A DNA stretch of 64,000 nt from Elusimicrobiaceae bacterium. GTDB taxonomy: Bacteria > Elusimicrobiota > Elusimicrobia > Elusimicrobiales > Elusimicrobiaceae. Shown here piece after piece: positions 35,348-44,260 of the stretch; position 1 is the stretch's first letter; the number at the start of each line of letters is the position of its first letter. The position numbers and the translations under genes were made by a program. The stretch is taken from positions 18,042 through 82,041 of the forward strand of contig JAGCWX010000007.1 of NCBI GenBank assembly GCA_017961585.1, read 5' to 3'. Below the pieces are notes generated by a model. The model made no database searches. It had not been told where the DNA came from and was given only the letters and a program-made list of their open reading frames with translations.

Positions 35348-36439
35348 CTATTGTGTAATCTTTTGTAAATAATCAAACGCTTTTTGGCGTTCTTGCTCCA
35401 GTTTTTTATTTACAGCTTCCCAATCTTCTTCTTCACAAAAGGAAGAAGAGTTTGAATTAAATTTACGATGCTGCAAACCCACTATATTCAACAAACTATT
35501 TAAACGGGACGCTGCCGGCCAGGCGGGATTCAAAGATCCTACCATAAAGGGCTTGTTAAAGTTAATAGAAAATGCCAACCCATGGAAAGAATTTGTAAAT
35601 ATACACTGGGCGTTTAAAAATAGCCCCACCCATTCTTCTACCGTGGGAGTAATATACTCCCCGGTCATTGTGCGAGCGAGAGTAGAATGGGAAGTAATAA
35701 ATAACAGCCGTAGATTCTTTTCTTGGGCCACTTTCCTAGCGTATTGTATAAATGCTTCATCTCGGCCCATTAGCAAATACACCAACCCATACGGTTGAGC
35801 ATGAGAGCGATTTTTGGCAACTTTTTTCCAATCCTCCTTTGTAAGTAATAACGAAGGATCTAAATGCACTTGGACATCTCTTTCCGGGGCGAGCGTTTGT
35901 ATAATCTCTTTCCCTTGTTGCTCCCTTACGGAGAGAGATTGCAGTTGAGCCAAATTATGTTGAATAAAAGTTTTCTCTTGGTCCGTAAAATCGTTTAATT
36001 CAAAGCCGAAACTAGCTGCGTAGGAGGCATTTTTAGTTTTATCTGTGCAGAAGGATAAGAAGTACCGATCGTCGTTCCAGGTTAAATGCGGATTAAATAC
36101 CTGGTCACTACCCGTAATAAATAAATCATATTTATTCGCCAGCGAAGGCAAAGTATCATAGAACACGGGAGGCATATCCTGCAGATATTTATTCTCAAAC
36201 GAAGCAAAAGGGCGGTGTCGGTACCACGTAGCAGGAAACTTCAGGATTTGTTTAACCCATCGGATAGAAAAACCCGAACGAGACAAATTACAAACCTTTG
36301 CCTCGTACTTGGGGGAATGATAATTAATCATTTGGGCACAATGTCCCAGTTTTACAAGCGTTTGTTTAAGCGCATATGCTTGTAATAGTGCCCCATAATT
36401 ATTTGCCTTTAGAAAAGTTAGAATAGCAATCTTTTTCAT
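35348..36439 (-). CDS. Polysaccharide pyruvyl transferase family protein
   Basis: 363 residues. The N-terminus ILTFLKANNYGALLQAYAL and the C-terminal FTNSFHGLAFSINFNKPF are hallmarks of the WcaK/CsaB family, with GSDQVFNPHLTW near 110. These enzymes move a pyruvyl ketal from phosphoenolpyruvate onto a sugar, adding negative charge to the glycan. The next gene is the FrhB-like protein, a pairing seen in many loci. It overlaps the upstream glycosyltransferase by four bases (ATGA). Confidence 0.86.
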   Translation of the reverse strand: MKKIAILTFLKANNYGALLQAYALKQTLVKLGHCAQMINYHSPKYEAKVCNLSRSGFSIRWVKQILKFPATWYRHRPFASFENKYLQDMPPVFYDTLPSLANKYDLFITGSDQVFNPHLTWNDDRYFLSFCTDKTKNASYAASFGFELNDFTDQEKTFIQHNLAQLQSLSVREQQGKEIIQTLAPERDVQVHLDPSLLLTKEDWKKVAKNRSHAQPYGLVYLLMGRDEAFIQYARKVAQEKNLRLLFITSHSTLARTMTGEYITPTVEEWVGLFLNAQCIFTNSFHGLAFSINFNKPFMVGSLNPAWPAASRLNSLLNIVGLQHRKFNSNSSSFCEEEDWEAVNKKLEQERQKAFDYLQKITQ

Positions 36440-37527
36440 TGTTTTTCCCCGCTAAGATATAGAGAACGAATTTTGTCTATATAGCAATTCAAATCCACCC
36501 CTTGCGTATTGGGTTGAGGGATAGGTTTATCCGACATATCCAAAACTGCCTGCGCCCATTGTTCGGGCGATTGTTTTAAAGGCAAATATTGGCATAATCC
36601 AATATCCGTTTCGCGCGGAACGGTATTGGAAGCCACACATTTCACCTGCATAGCTTGGGCCTCAACTAAAGCCAAGCCAAACCCTTCAAATAGAGATGGA
36701 AAAATCATATATTCACTTTGAGCCAGTAAAGCCGGGATATCGGAATGATGGGGCAAAAATTCCACATTTTCAAGGTGCAAATCCGCAATTTTTTGCCGCA
36801 ATATTTTCTCATAGGACTCATTTTTGTTCCCAATTAATTTTAACGTTGCATCCGGCCAATGAGTTTGTATTGCCTTAAAAACATCCAATACAAAAGATTG
36901 ATTTTTAGGAATCCCCAAACTACCCACGTGGATAAAAGAGTGTTTGATTTTGGGTTGCGAATAGTGCAAACGGTCAAAACGCTTTAAATCTATCGCATTA
37001 GGTACGGATTTGGCATTAGACGTCTTGCCAAATAGATAATTACAAGCATTTTTAGAACAGCCGACAAGGTGGGTGGCATTGTTAACTAATATACTACGCA
37101 ATAAAATTTGATGAATTTTAGTTAAAAAATGCGTATACTGAGGGGCACTATGGCTATGACTAATCCGTATAGGAACCTGACAATGTTTAGCGGCCAGCAG
37201 ACAAGGTGCGGCCTCAAAATAATTATGACAATGGATTACATCGTACGGGCCGTTTTCCTGTAAAATCTTTTTGACTCCTTGATAAATACGCCAAAAACGG
37301 ACATAGCCATCTAATTTCCGACGCAATTTAGAAGGCCCCTTATAATTAGGAATGCGAAAAATAGTACCGTACTTTTGGAATTCGGCATCAAAATGCCGTA
37401 CTTCATGGGTAAACAAAAGCATATCAAAATGAAATTCGCCGGACAAATTACGCACGATATTCATCATAACATGTTGAATACCGCCATTTCCAAGTCCGTC
37501 GCAAGATACCATTAATACCTTTTTCAC
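36436..37527 (-). CDS. Family 4 glycosyltransferase
   Basis: 363 residues, GT-B fold. Acceptor-side motifs are DGLGNGGIQHVMMNI near residue 10 and DVIHCHNYFEAAPCL near 95. The donor-side E-x7-E is in FPSLFEGFGLALVEAQAM near 280-297. It is a retaining glycosyltransferase of the repeat-unit assembly set. Four-base overlaps on both sides show tight coupling within the operon. Donor sugar unknown. Confidence 0.88.
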   Translation of the reverse strand: MKKVLMVSCDGLGNGGIQHVMMNIVRNLSGEFHFDMLLFTHEVRHFDAEFQKYGTIFRIPNYKGPSKLRRKLDGYVRFWRIYQGVKKILQENGPYDVIHCHNYFEAAPCLLAAKHCQVPIRISHSHSAPQYTHFLTKIHQILLRSILVNNATHLVGCSKNACNYLFGKTSNAKSVPNAIDLKRFDRLHYSQPKIKHSFIHVGSLGIPKNQSFVLDVFKAIQTHWPDATLKLIGNKNESYEKILRQKIADLHLENVEFLPHHSDIPALLAQSEYMIFPSLFEGFGLALVEAQAMQVKCVASNTVPRETDIGLCQYLPLKQSPEQWAQAVLDMSDKPIPQPNTQGVDLNCYIDKIRSLYLSGEKQ

Positions 37528-38669
37528 TTCATTTTCCCCTTAAGTGCTTGCAAAAAAACTTCCCGAAAGGACTCGCATTCTGCTAAGTTTTGCATTTGGG
37601 CCAAATCTTGCTGAGAATACACCCATTGAAAAAGCCGATATTTAGTGAGGCGATTGATAATACGCACCAAAAAATTATTCCCCAATTTACCCGCACAGCG
37701 CTGCAAACAACTATTGAGTTTTGTTGAGGTAAATTGCTGATAATTTTTAAAGACAAACCCGTTCTGTTGAATTTGGGCGGAACGCTCGTTAAAACTGACT
37801 AAAATTTGTTGAGCTTGTTCACCCGTTGCCAAACGTGTTCCATTTTCATATTTGACACATGGAATATAACGAATGCTAAATTGCTTGGTTGGTTCATCTA
37901 TACTCAATTCAACTAGCAAGTTGGTCAGCCAATATTCGCTGGACGAGTTATCAAACAAAAAATTCCCTTGGCCGTACAGTAAGGTAGCTCCTTGATATTT
38001 TTCCATACATCCAATGCAGTGGGTATGTTGAGCAATTACCAAACCGGCTCCACATTCGGCAAATTTACGAAACACCCGCTGCAACTGCGGCGAAGGATAC
38101 CGATAATGTTCTTTACCACCGTGATACAATACAAGCACAAAATCACATTGTTTGGCAAGTTCCCGCACGGCATCAAAACTGGTCAAGGGATCATACGGAT
38201 TTGCGCCGGGGGTATTGTCCGTAGCGATGGAAAATTCGTGCTCGGTGCAACAATAAATTCCCAGTTTTACACCTTTAATAGTGGCAATATGGGGCCTCGC
38301 GGTTTGGGCCATATTTTCCCCCACCCCCGCGTAAGCAATACCCGCTTGTTTAAGCACATCCTCCGTATTGTGTAGTCCCTGGGCATCTTGGTCCAAAATA
38401 TGATTGTTTGCCAACGTAAAAAAGTGTGGATTGATTGCCTTAAGACCGTTAATTGTGACCGTAGGAGCTGCCAAACAAGGGCCACATTTAGCAATGGGCG
38501 ATAACCGATCGGTCAACGGGGTTTCCAAATTAAAAACGGTATAATCCGCCGCATGCAAGAGAGATTGCAACTCCTCACCCAGCAGTGCTTTTATGTCTGC
38601 CTTGGCAAACAATTCGTTATTTGATTTGGTCGGGCAAATATCTGCCCCAATTAAAACTTTGATTGACAT
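37524..38669 (-). CDS. CapA-family protein (metallophosphatase-like, capsule biosynthesis)
   Basis: 381 residues. The CapA/PgsA pattern is visible: IGADICPT near 7, FNLETPLTD near 46, LANNHILDQDAQGLHNT near 83 and, near 210, CGAGLVIAQHTHCIGC followed by YGQGNFLFDNS. CapA proteins have a calcineurin-like fold and are required for poly-gamma-glutamate capsules. Many homologues occur in polysaccharide clusters and have unknown roles. No signal peptide is seen, so it appears cytoplasmic, unlike membrane-anchored Bacillus CapA. No poly-glutamate synthase (CapB/CapC) is in the window, so a glycan-modifying role is more likely. Confidence 0.85.
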   Translation of the reverse strand: MSIKVLIGADICPTKSNNELFAKADIKALLGEELQSLLHAADYTVFNLETPLTDRLSPIAKCGPCLAAPTVTINGLKAINPHFFTLANNHILDQDAQGLHNTEDVLKQAGIAYAGVGENMAQTARPHIATIKGVKLGIYCCTEHEFSIATDNTPGANPYDPLTSFDAVRELAKQCDFVLVLYHGGKEHYRYPSPQLQRVFRKFAECGAGLVIAQHTHCIGCMEKYQGATLLYGQGNFLFDNSSSEYWLTNLLVELSIDEPTKQFSIRYIPCVKYENGTRLATGEQAQQILVSFNERSAQIQQNGFVFKNYQQFTSTKLNSCLQRCAGKLGNNFLVRIINRLTKYRLFQWVYSQQDLAQMQNLAECESFREVFLQALKGKMK

Positions 38670-38670
38670 A

Positions 38671-39600
38671 TTATTTACTCGGAAGTTTGAGTTTATCTCC
38701 TATTGTTTCATTCCATTTATCCGGGGTAAATTTGCCCAATCCACTAGCCGGGAAAAATGTCATTTCCCCAAAATACATTTTCCCGTTCACTTCATAAAAA
38801 TCTACTCTCACAAACGGGATATCCTTCGCTAATACATGGCACGCTTGTTTCATTTTTTCAAAACAACTTGGAATTTTGGGCATCTTGTCCGCATGTGGAA
38901 AAGGTTTTGTAAGCCCCGTAAACGGCTGATGTTGCCAATTCATATCAAAAAAATCTACTTTTTCCACACTGTTGCGATCCGTAATCACCTGGCAATAATG
39001 GGGAATTCCCCCAAAACAGAAAAATTTATAATCGGCCAAATCTTGATTTTTGCCGTCGGATAGAAATTCTTCGGCAATGATTTTGCGCGCAACATTTTTA
39101 TACGGCCATTCGCGATTCGTAAGGTAGTAATTTTGTTTTAAACCGTTGCCAAGCGCTTGTTTTACCTTTTGAACATCCAACTTGCTTTTATCCTTACAAA
39201 TACACATTCCAAGCCCGGAATTATGGTTACACTTAAGCACAAATTGGTTAGGCAGTTTATCAAATTCTATTTCATCCGGGCTATTCCACATGCCCAAGTT
39301 AGGGACAACATACTCCTGCCCAAGTTTTTCTGCCACCCATTTCTTCACGGCACATTTATCCACAAGCATAGTATAGAGCGGATTACGGTCATAGAGTTTA
39401 AGCCACTGAAGTTTTTCACTAAAAGTTTTGGGATTATTTAAATCCAAATCATAATTGAAAACGGACCGAAACATTCGCTTTAAATATTTTTCATCAGAGC
39501 AATGGTCAAAAAATCCCAAAAAGGCCAAAACACGAAAACGATAATCGGAATCTAGGATAAAAGAAATGCCCTTATTGAAATAATTGTTTATTTTCTTCAT
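38671..39600 (-). CDS. TupA-like ATP-grasp protein
   Basis: 309 residues. NPKTFSEKLQWLKLYDRNP near residue 55, VDKCAVKKWVAEKLG near 80, FVLKCNHNSGLG near 122 and VRVDFYEVNGKMYFGEMTF near 270 fit the TupA-like ATP-grasp group. TupA relatives help make teichuronopeptides, joining an amino acid or peptide to glycan uronic acids. With ugd and a UDP-GlcA epimerase in the window, amidation of a uronic acid by an amino acid is a reasonable hypothesis. It lies one base from the CapA gene and overlaps the wzy gene by four. Confidence 0.83.
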   Translation of the reverse strand: MKKINNYFNKGISFILDSDYRFRVLAFLGFFDHCSDEKYLKRMFRSVFNYDLDLNNPKTFSEKLQWLKLYDRNPLYTMLVDKCAVKKWVAEKLGQEYVVPNLGMWNSPDEIEFDKLPNQFVLKCNHNSGLGMCICKDKSKLDVQKVKQALGNGLKQNYYLTNREWPYKNVARKIIAEEFLSDGKNQDLADYKFFCFGGIPHYCQVITDRNSVEKVDFFDMNWQHQPFTGLTKPFPHADKMPKIPSCFEKMKQACHVLAKDIPFVRVDFYEVNGKMYFGEMTFFPASGLGKFTPDKWNETIGDKLKLPSK

Positions 39601-40763
39601 AGTTTCTCCGAAGATCTTAAAATTTGATAGCCGAAGAACAACAGAATGTAAAACAAAGCATCTGTATAGAAGGCAATAGCGGCAAAATCAAAAACCAACC
39701 GCAAAATAATTAAACTAATAAAGACATAACTTACCGGGTAAGATTTGGCAAGGTTCCATCCTTTTTTAAGTAAACACACAAAAAAGCTATAGTAAAGAAA
39801 GAATCCACACAATCCGCACGAAACCAACAATTCTATATAGTTATTATGACTGTAGGTTTGGTAAATGGAAGTTTGGGCAAAATACCCCATCCCATTACCC
39901 AATATAGGGGCCTGTTTAAAATAGATCCATCCAAGTTGATACATACCGATACGCTGGCTGGTTGATCCCCCTACTTCTTCCCCCGTCAGCGTGTGATAAA
40001 ACACATCCAAACGTTTTCCCAAAATGTTGTAAATATATTCATTATGAGAAAGGAAATAACCTAACACCAAAAGTACAACAACAGGGATAGCATATTGATA
40101 CACCCGCCATTTATAACGCCATACACTTAATAATCCTAACACAAATACAATACCCAAAAGCCCTTTTTTGGATCCCGTCAACAAGATAAAGCCAAACATC
40201 ACTAACAGCAGCGGGATCAAACGACGTTTCCCCTCAAATAAAATACTATAGAAAATAACAACAGCAAGGTAACACAGGTTAATAGCTACCCTGTTTACGT
40301 TCCCCGAAGCACTGTCCCCAATACGAATAGATCCGGATAGAATATTGGACAATTCAAATAGCATAATATATCCTAAGAACAGAACGGCCGCCCATACGCA
40401 CGCAGTTCTGAAAATTTGCCACAACATTTCTCTATCACGATAAGGGGTATAAAATATCATGATACAAATCACCGGCAGCATATAGATGAGCAATGTACGC
40501 CATCCAAAATAAGCGGAAGACAAGAAGCCGTTGACAAAGATATAGCCCCATAAACAACAAATCCAAACCGTAAACCACGAGGGACGTTTACTGATCCTAG
40601 GGTATTTCCACAAACGCCATAAAAGTCCTATCCCCAGCAAGCCCAAACAAACCGCCAAATACCCCACCATTTTGCCCTGCTGCAAACAGGTAATAGCAAA
40701 TAAAGTACAGGTTAAATACCCGTAATCTTTCCAAGAAATATGAGTTGTAGAGGTATCATTCAT
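39597..40763 (-). CDS. Wzy-type polysaccharide polymerase / O-antigen ligase-like membrane protein
   Basis: 388 residues from the ATG at 40763, which gives an ATGA overlap with the upstream glycosyltransferase; a longer frame is rejected. About ten to twelve membrane helices. A periplasmic loop (about 270-310, GSTSQRIGMYQLGWIYFKQA then SIYQTYSHNNYIELLVSCG) has the Wzy_C pattern. In the middle of an operon with Wzx and an initiating transferase it is the best candidate for the repeat-unit polymerase. The similar protein at 20526-22175 may be the ligase. Confidence 0.82.
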   Translation of the reverse strand: MNDTSTTHISWKDYGYLTCTLFAITCLQQGKMVGYLAVCLGLLGIGLLWRLWKYPRISKRPSWFTVWICCLWGYIFVNGFLSSAYFGWRTLLIYMLPVICIMIFYTPYRDREMLWQIFRTACVWAAVLFLGYIMLFELSNILSGSIRIGDSASGNVNRVAINLCYLAVVIFYSILFEGKRRLIPLLLVMFGFILLTGSKKGLLGIVFVLGLLSVWRYKWRVYQYAIPVVVLLVLGYFLSHNEYIYNILGKRLDVFYHTLTGEEVGGSTSQRIGMYQLGWIYFKQAPILGNGMGYFAQTSIYQTYSHNNYIELLVSCGLCGFFLYYSFFVCLLKKGWNLAKSYPVSYVFISLIILRLVFDFAAIAFYTDALFYILLFFGYQILRSSEKL

Positions 40764-41836
40764 ACTCTTGCCTCCCGGAAAGTTTTGGCATATTGTTCCC
40801 ATAAATTGGTGATATTTCCCAGCGATAATTGAACACGGACTTGTGTGGCTTTTTGGGCCATGCTATCTGCCTTTTGCGGGTTTTCAATTACATATTGCAT
40901 AGCTGTTTGCAACGCATTTTCATCCCCTACCGGGACGAGCAACCCATTTTCCTGATGTTTAATAAGCATCCGTGCCCCGCCAATAGGATGGTCCGTAGAA
41001 ATGATGGGAACCCCTAAAGCCAAAGCTTCTATCATAGAATTGGAAAGCCCTTCGTAATTAGACGGTAACACAAAGGCCGCGGCGGGTGCAATACGTGTAT
41101 AAAGATCTTTGGCAAATCCTTTTAAAAAGATGAAATTATCGGCTTGCAAGGTAGAAATCAGTTGCTGCAAAGTGTCTCGCTCAGTTCCTTCGCCGTAAAT
41201 TTCCAACGTATAGTCCGGGAAAGAAGTATGCAACCGTGCAAACGCACGCACGAGCATGGGTAAATTCTTCTGCGGAGCTAAGCGTACAGCCGTTACAAAA
41301 ACTTTTTTGCGCTCCCCTGTAAATGGTTCCGGCAATTGAGCAGAGAGCGGATTGGCAATAACCGTGCTACGTTTTTGAATAGACGGGGCAAAATAATTTT
41401 TGGCATCCGGGGTTTGGAATACAAACCCATCTGCCCAACGATATAACCAGTTGCGCAATGTACGCGCCCAAGATTTGCGTGGATTTTGGTTGGGGTCATT
41501 GCGTTCTGATACGATTAATTTGCCGGGAAGCCCCACATGAGCCAAAATACTAAACATATTTACTACCACTAAAAAAGAAAAAATAATATCGGGCTTTTCT
41601 TGCTTAAACACACGCCGCAAGCGGGCTAGCTGTATCCAAGGCCCCGTTGTGTGATTGTTAGGACAATGCAGTTCAATATGTTTGACGGATGGGTGCAGCG
41701 GATAGACGGGCGGCACATCAAACCAGGTCACTACGCTTACTTGATGTCCGCGCTGAGCAAGTTGGGAGCTTAATAAAGACACAACGCGCTCCGCCCCACC
41801 ACCGCCTAATTGAGAAATAGTAAAAAGAATTTTCAT
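40760..41836 (-). CDS. Family 4 glycosyltransferase
   Basis: 358 residues, GT-B. N-terminal ISQLGGGGAERVVSLLSS and donor-site E-x7-E in LPSNYEGLSNSMIEALALG near 275-292. VTAVRLAPQKNLPMLVRAF near 190 is the usual linker segment. It resembles GalNAc- or glucosyl-transferring enzymes such as PglA/PglJ relatives. It overlaps both neighbours by four bases. Specificity unknown. Confidence 0.88.
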   Translation of the reverse strand: MKILFTISQLGGGGAERVVSLLSSQLAQRGHQVSVVTWFDVPPVYPLHPSVKHIELHCPNNHTTGPWIQLARLRRVFKQEKPDIIFSFLVVVNMFSILAHVGLPGKLIVSERNDPNQNPRKSWARTLRNWLYRWADGFVFQTPDAKNYFAPSIQKRSTVIANPLSAQLPEPFTGERKKVFVTAVRLAPQKNLPMLVRAFARLHTSFPDYTLEIYGEGTERDTLQQLISTLQADNFIFLKGFAKDLYTRIAPAAAFVLPSNYEGLSNSMIEALALGVPIISTDHPIGGARMLIKHQENGLLVPVGDENALQTAMQYVIENPQKADSMAQKATQVRVQLSLGNITNLWEQYAKTFREARV

Positions 41837-43026
41837 GCAGATATCCCCGTTTTTTCTTCACAATACTTTTTGAATCGAGTCAAAAAGGTATTGCGCCGCT
41901 TTGTCAGTACTTCTTGCGTATAATTAAAGGCATGTTTAAAATTTTGATTTGCCACCTGACTCAGTAAGGTTTTATCGGTTAATAAAGTTTTTATTAAATG
42001 GGCCAGTTGGGTATAGTCTGCCGGGGCATGAACCCACCGTTTATCCACCAATTCAGGTAGGCCACACACGTCCGACACAACACAAGGGCACGCCCGCGAA
42101 ATAGACTCCACAATGCACCGCGGGAGCCCTTCGCTTCGGCTAGGAAGAATAATCAAATCCATGTCATCATTCCACGCCAATACTTTTTCAATGCTCGCCA
42201 GCGGAGTATCAAAAAAGAGTTTATCTTTTACTTGGTGTTTTTCCGCCAAAGCATACCACTTATTACGGTCTTCTTCCGTTCCTACGCCCAGCACATGCAA
42301 TTCTACTTTTAAATCTTTTAGTAATGCCAAGGCCTCTAGTGCCGTATCTAACCCTTTGCGCGTATCATGGTAGGAAGCGACCATCCCGATTTTATAAACA
42401 GCATCAGGCGTATAATTTTGGATTTTTGCCAAACGCTTATCCAAAACGGCAGCATCCGGCGGTAAAATAACAGTATCCGTGCAACCACATTGTTCGCCTT
42501 TAATGGGATATACTTTTTGCAGGTAATGTTCTGTTACATAGAGCCCAAACGGACAATCCTTAATAGCACTTAATGTTTGTTTATGTAAGATAGGGCCATA
42601 CAAGCGTTTAGCCAAACTGGGGTTTTGGCTCAGTGTCAATTTTAAATCCCCCGTCATCTCTATCATATAGGGTTTGTTGTATTTTTTAGCTAATTTAATA
42701 GCCATAATGCCTTTACGGGTAGAGGGTTTGATTAATAGGGCCTGCGCAGCGCGAATATGTTTTTCTAACTGGTTTTTTACTTCCCGATCATGAATCCAGT
42801 CCGTAGGACGAGTATTTTCGGGTAAAATATCTACGCAAACGCGCGAATCCGTCAGCTTGGCAAGTGCCTCTACATTAAGATATTTTTTAATAGGTTCCCC
42901 CAACACGTGGACAGAATCAAAAACATCCAAATATTTATGCCAATAGAAGTCTCCATATGCAGGCAAAGCATATATTCCATCTTCCCGGCGAACAAATTGA
43001 CAACGGCTAATATATAATAATTTCAT
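41833..43026 (-). CDS. Family 4/1 glycosyltransferase
   Basis: 397 residues from the ATG at 43026; a start seven codons earlier lies inside the previous gene and has no ribosome site. GT-B protein with MVASYHDTRKGLDTALEAL near 210 and a clear E-x7-E region, LPSRSEGLPRCIVESISRA near 300. Its N-terminal half is less typical than those of the other GT4 enzymes here. It is probably one of the repeat-unit transferases. It follows the second TagD-like gene by ten bases, so it could act on the phospho-alditol-bearing unit (inference). Confidence 0.85.
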   Translation of the reverse strand: MKLLYISRCQFVRREDGIYALPAYGDFYWHKYLDVFDSVHVLGEPIKKYLNVEALAKLTDSRVCVDILPENTRPTDWIHDREVKNQLEKHIRAAQALLIKPSTRKGIMAIKLAKKYNKPYMIEMTGDLKLTLSQNPSLAKRLYGPILHKQTLSAIKDCPFGLYVTEHYLQKVYPIKGEQCGCTDTVILPPDAAVLDKRLAKIQNYTPDAVYKIGMVASYHDTRKGLDTALEALALLKDLKVELHVLGVGTEEDRNKWYALAEKHQVKDKLFFDTPLASIEKVLAWNDDMDLIILPSRSEGLPRCIVESISRACPCVVSDVCGLPELVDKRWVHAPADYTQLAHLIKTLLTDKTLLSQVANQNFKHAFNYTQEVLTKRRNTFLTRFKKYCEEKTGISA

Positions 43027-43036
43027 TGTTTTTTCA

Positions 43037-43453
43037 TCACTTACCATTTAATTTTTTCCGCAAGATGGTAGATGAAATCCCATCCGTGTGGTCTAAATAC
43101 ACAATTTTCACGCCTACAGGGGAAAATTGTTTTTCAAATTGTTGCCAAGCGGGAGTGCCCTTCCAGTCCGACCCTACAAACATTTTATGAAAATGGTACT
43201 TTTCCCAGGCAGCGAATTTATTTTTATCTACCTGCGGCACTACTTCATCCACATATTTAATGGCTTTTAAAATTTCCATCCGGTCTTGAAACGGAATAAT
43301 AGGCATTTTGTTTTTTTCACGCAGAACTAATTCGTCGGTGCTGACACCTACAATTAAATAATCGCACTGTTCCTTGGCCCGTTTTAAAATGTTTAAATGG
43401 CCGATATGAAACATATCATACACACCGGTAGTATAACCGACTATTTTAGGCAT
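43037..43453 (-). CDS. Cytidylyltransferase, TagD/GCT-like (second copy)
   Basis: 138 residues. GYTTGVYDMFHIGHLNIL holds HIGH at 16-19, and DGISSTILRKKL closes the domain. It differs clearly from the TagD-like protein at 31293-31703 (Met-Phe-His-Ile-Gly-His instead of Leu-Leu-His-Tyr-Gly-His, and a different C-terminus), so it is probably not a recent duplicate and may use another alcohol phosphate, such as an ethanolamine, ribitol or erythritol type. It overlaps the CDP-alcohol phosphotransferase gene by eight bases, so its product is the likely donor for that enzyme. Confidence 0.86.
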   Translation of the reverse strand: MPKIVGYTTGVYDMFHIGHLNILKRAKEQCDYLIVGVSTDELVLREKNKMPIIPFQDRMEILKAIKYVDEVVPQVDKNKFAAWEKYHFHKMFVGSDWKGTPAWQQFEKQFSPVGVKIVYLDHTDGISSTILRKKLNGK

Positions 43454-44243
43454 TTTTACGCTCCTGGGTTAACTTGGCTTGCGCCTGTTGTTCAAAGGTG
43501 ACGGCTTTGCGGCAATACAGTACAATAATAGCCGCAAAAGAGAGCAAATAATATCCCGTGTAAGCAAAGAGCATCACATCAAAGGTACTTGTAAATAGTG
43601 CTACAAATAACCAGGGCATAAACAACCCGGATACCCCAATATTTTTATCAATTTGCTCCCGAATATAGGCAAAACTTTTTTTGTCTTCGGTATCTTTAAG
43701 TGTGATATCTTGTGTTTCGTGCAAGATATTTTTGGCTGCAAAGAAGCAATTTAAATATTTTTGGTGAATAAGGCGTGTGTAAATATTAGCCACTGCACCC
43801 ACTGCGCCCACTATCATTAACCAGGGACGGTAGGAAACAGGAATCAAAAAACTGGTATGGTAAGCTGCCACCCCTAAAGCCAGGGTTGTAAAAGCAAAAG
43901 GACCATAACCGGCAATAGCATCAAAAAAATCCCCCATAAAGGTTTTTTGTTTAACACAGCGGGCGATATTTCCGTCTACGCAATCTAACACCAACCAAAA
44001 ATTGGTAAGCAAAACACCGGCTAACATCCACCAAAAATTAGGGATACATAAACAAACCGCCGCCAAAAAGATAACTGCCCAGGAAAGTAGCGACACCTGA
44101 TTAGCCGACCACCCGGCATTAATAAACAGATAGGTAAACGGGAAAGACAGTTTGCGAATAAACCACCGTACCCACAAGGAACTGCGTGAATTTTTCTTTT
44201 GCGGTAAAGAATCAATAATTTGCTGATAAGAATAATATGTCAT
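43446..44243 (-). CDS. CDP-alcohol phosphatidyltransferase-family protein, last motif Asp replaced by Gly
   Basis: 265 residues from the ATG at 44243, which has AAAGGGGA upstream; an ATG five codons earlier is less well placed. Five or six membrane helices. The CDP-OH-P motif D-x2-D-G-x2-A-R-x8-G-x3-D is present (D87, D90, G91, A94-R95, G104, D108), but the final Asp four residues later, usually the catalytic base, is Gly112. The housekeeping pgsA in this window keeps all four. The neighbouring cytidylyltransferase suggests transfer of a phospho-alcohol to a lipid-linked sugar or polyprenyl carrier rather than phospholipid synthesis. Activity uncertain. Confidence 0.85.
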   Translation of the reverse strand: MTYYSYQQIIDSLPQKKNSRSSLWVRWFIRKLSFPFTYLFINAGWSANQVSLLSWAVIFLAAVCLCIPNFWWMLAGVLLTNFWLVLDCVDGNIARCVKQKTFMGDFFDAIAGYGPFAFTTLALGVAAYHTSFLIPVSYRPWLMIVGAVGAVANIYTRLIHQKYLNCFFAAKNILHETQDITLKDTEDKKSFAYIREQIDKNIGVSGLFMPWLFVALFTSTFDVMLFAYTGYYLLSFAAIIVLYCRKAVTFEQQAQAKLTQERKNA

Positions 44244-44260
44244 ATTTTCCCCTTTCATTT

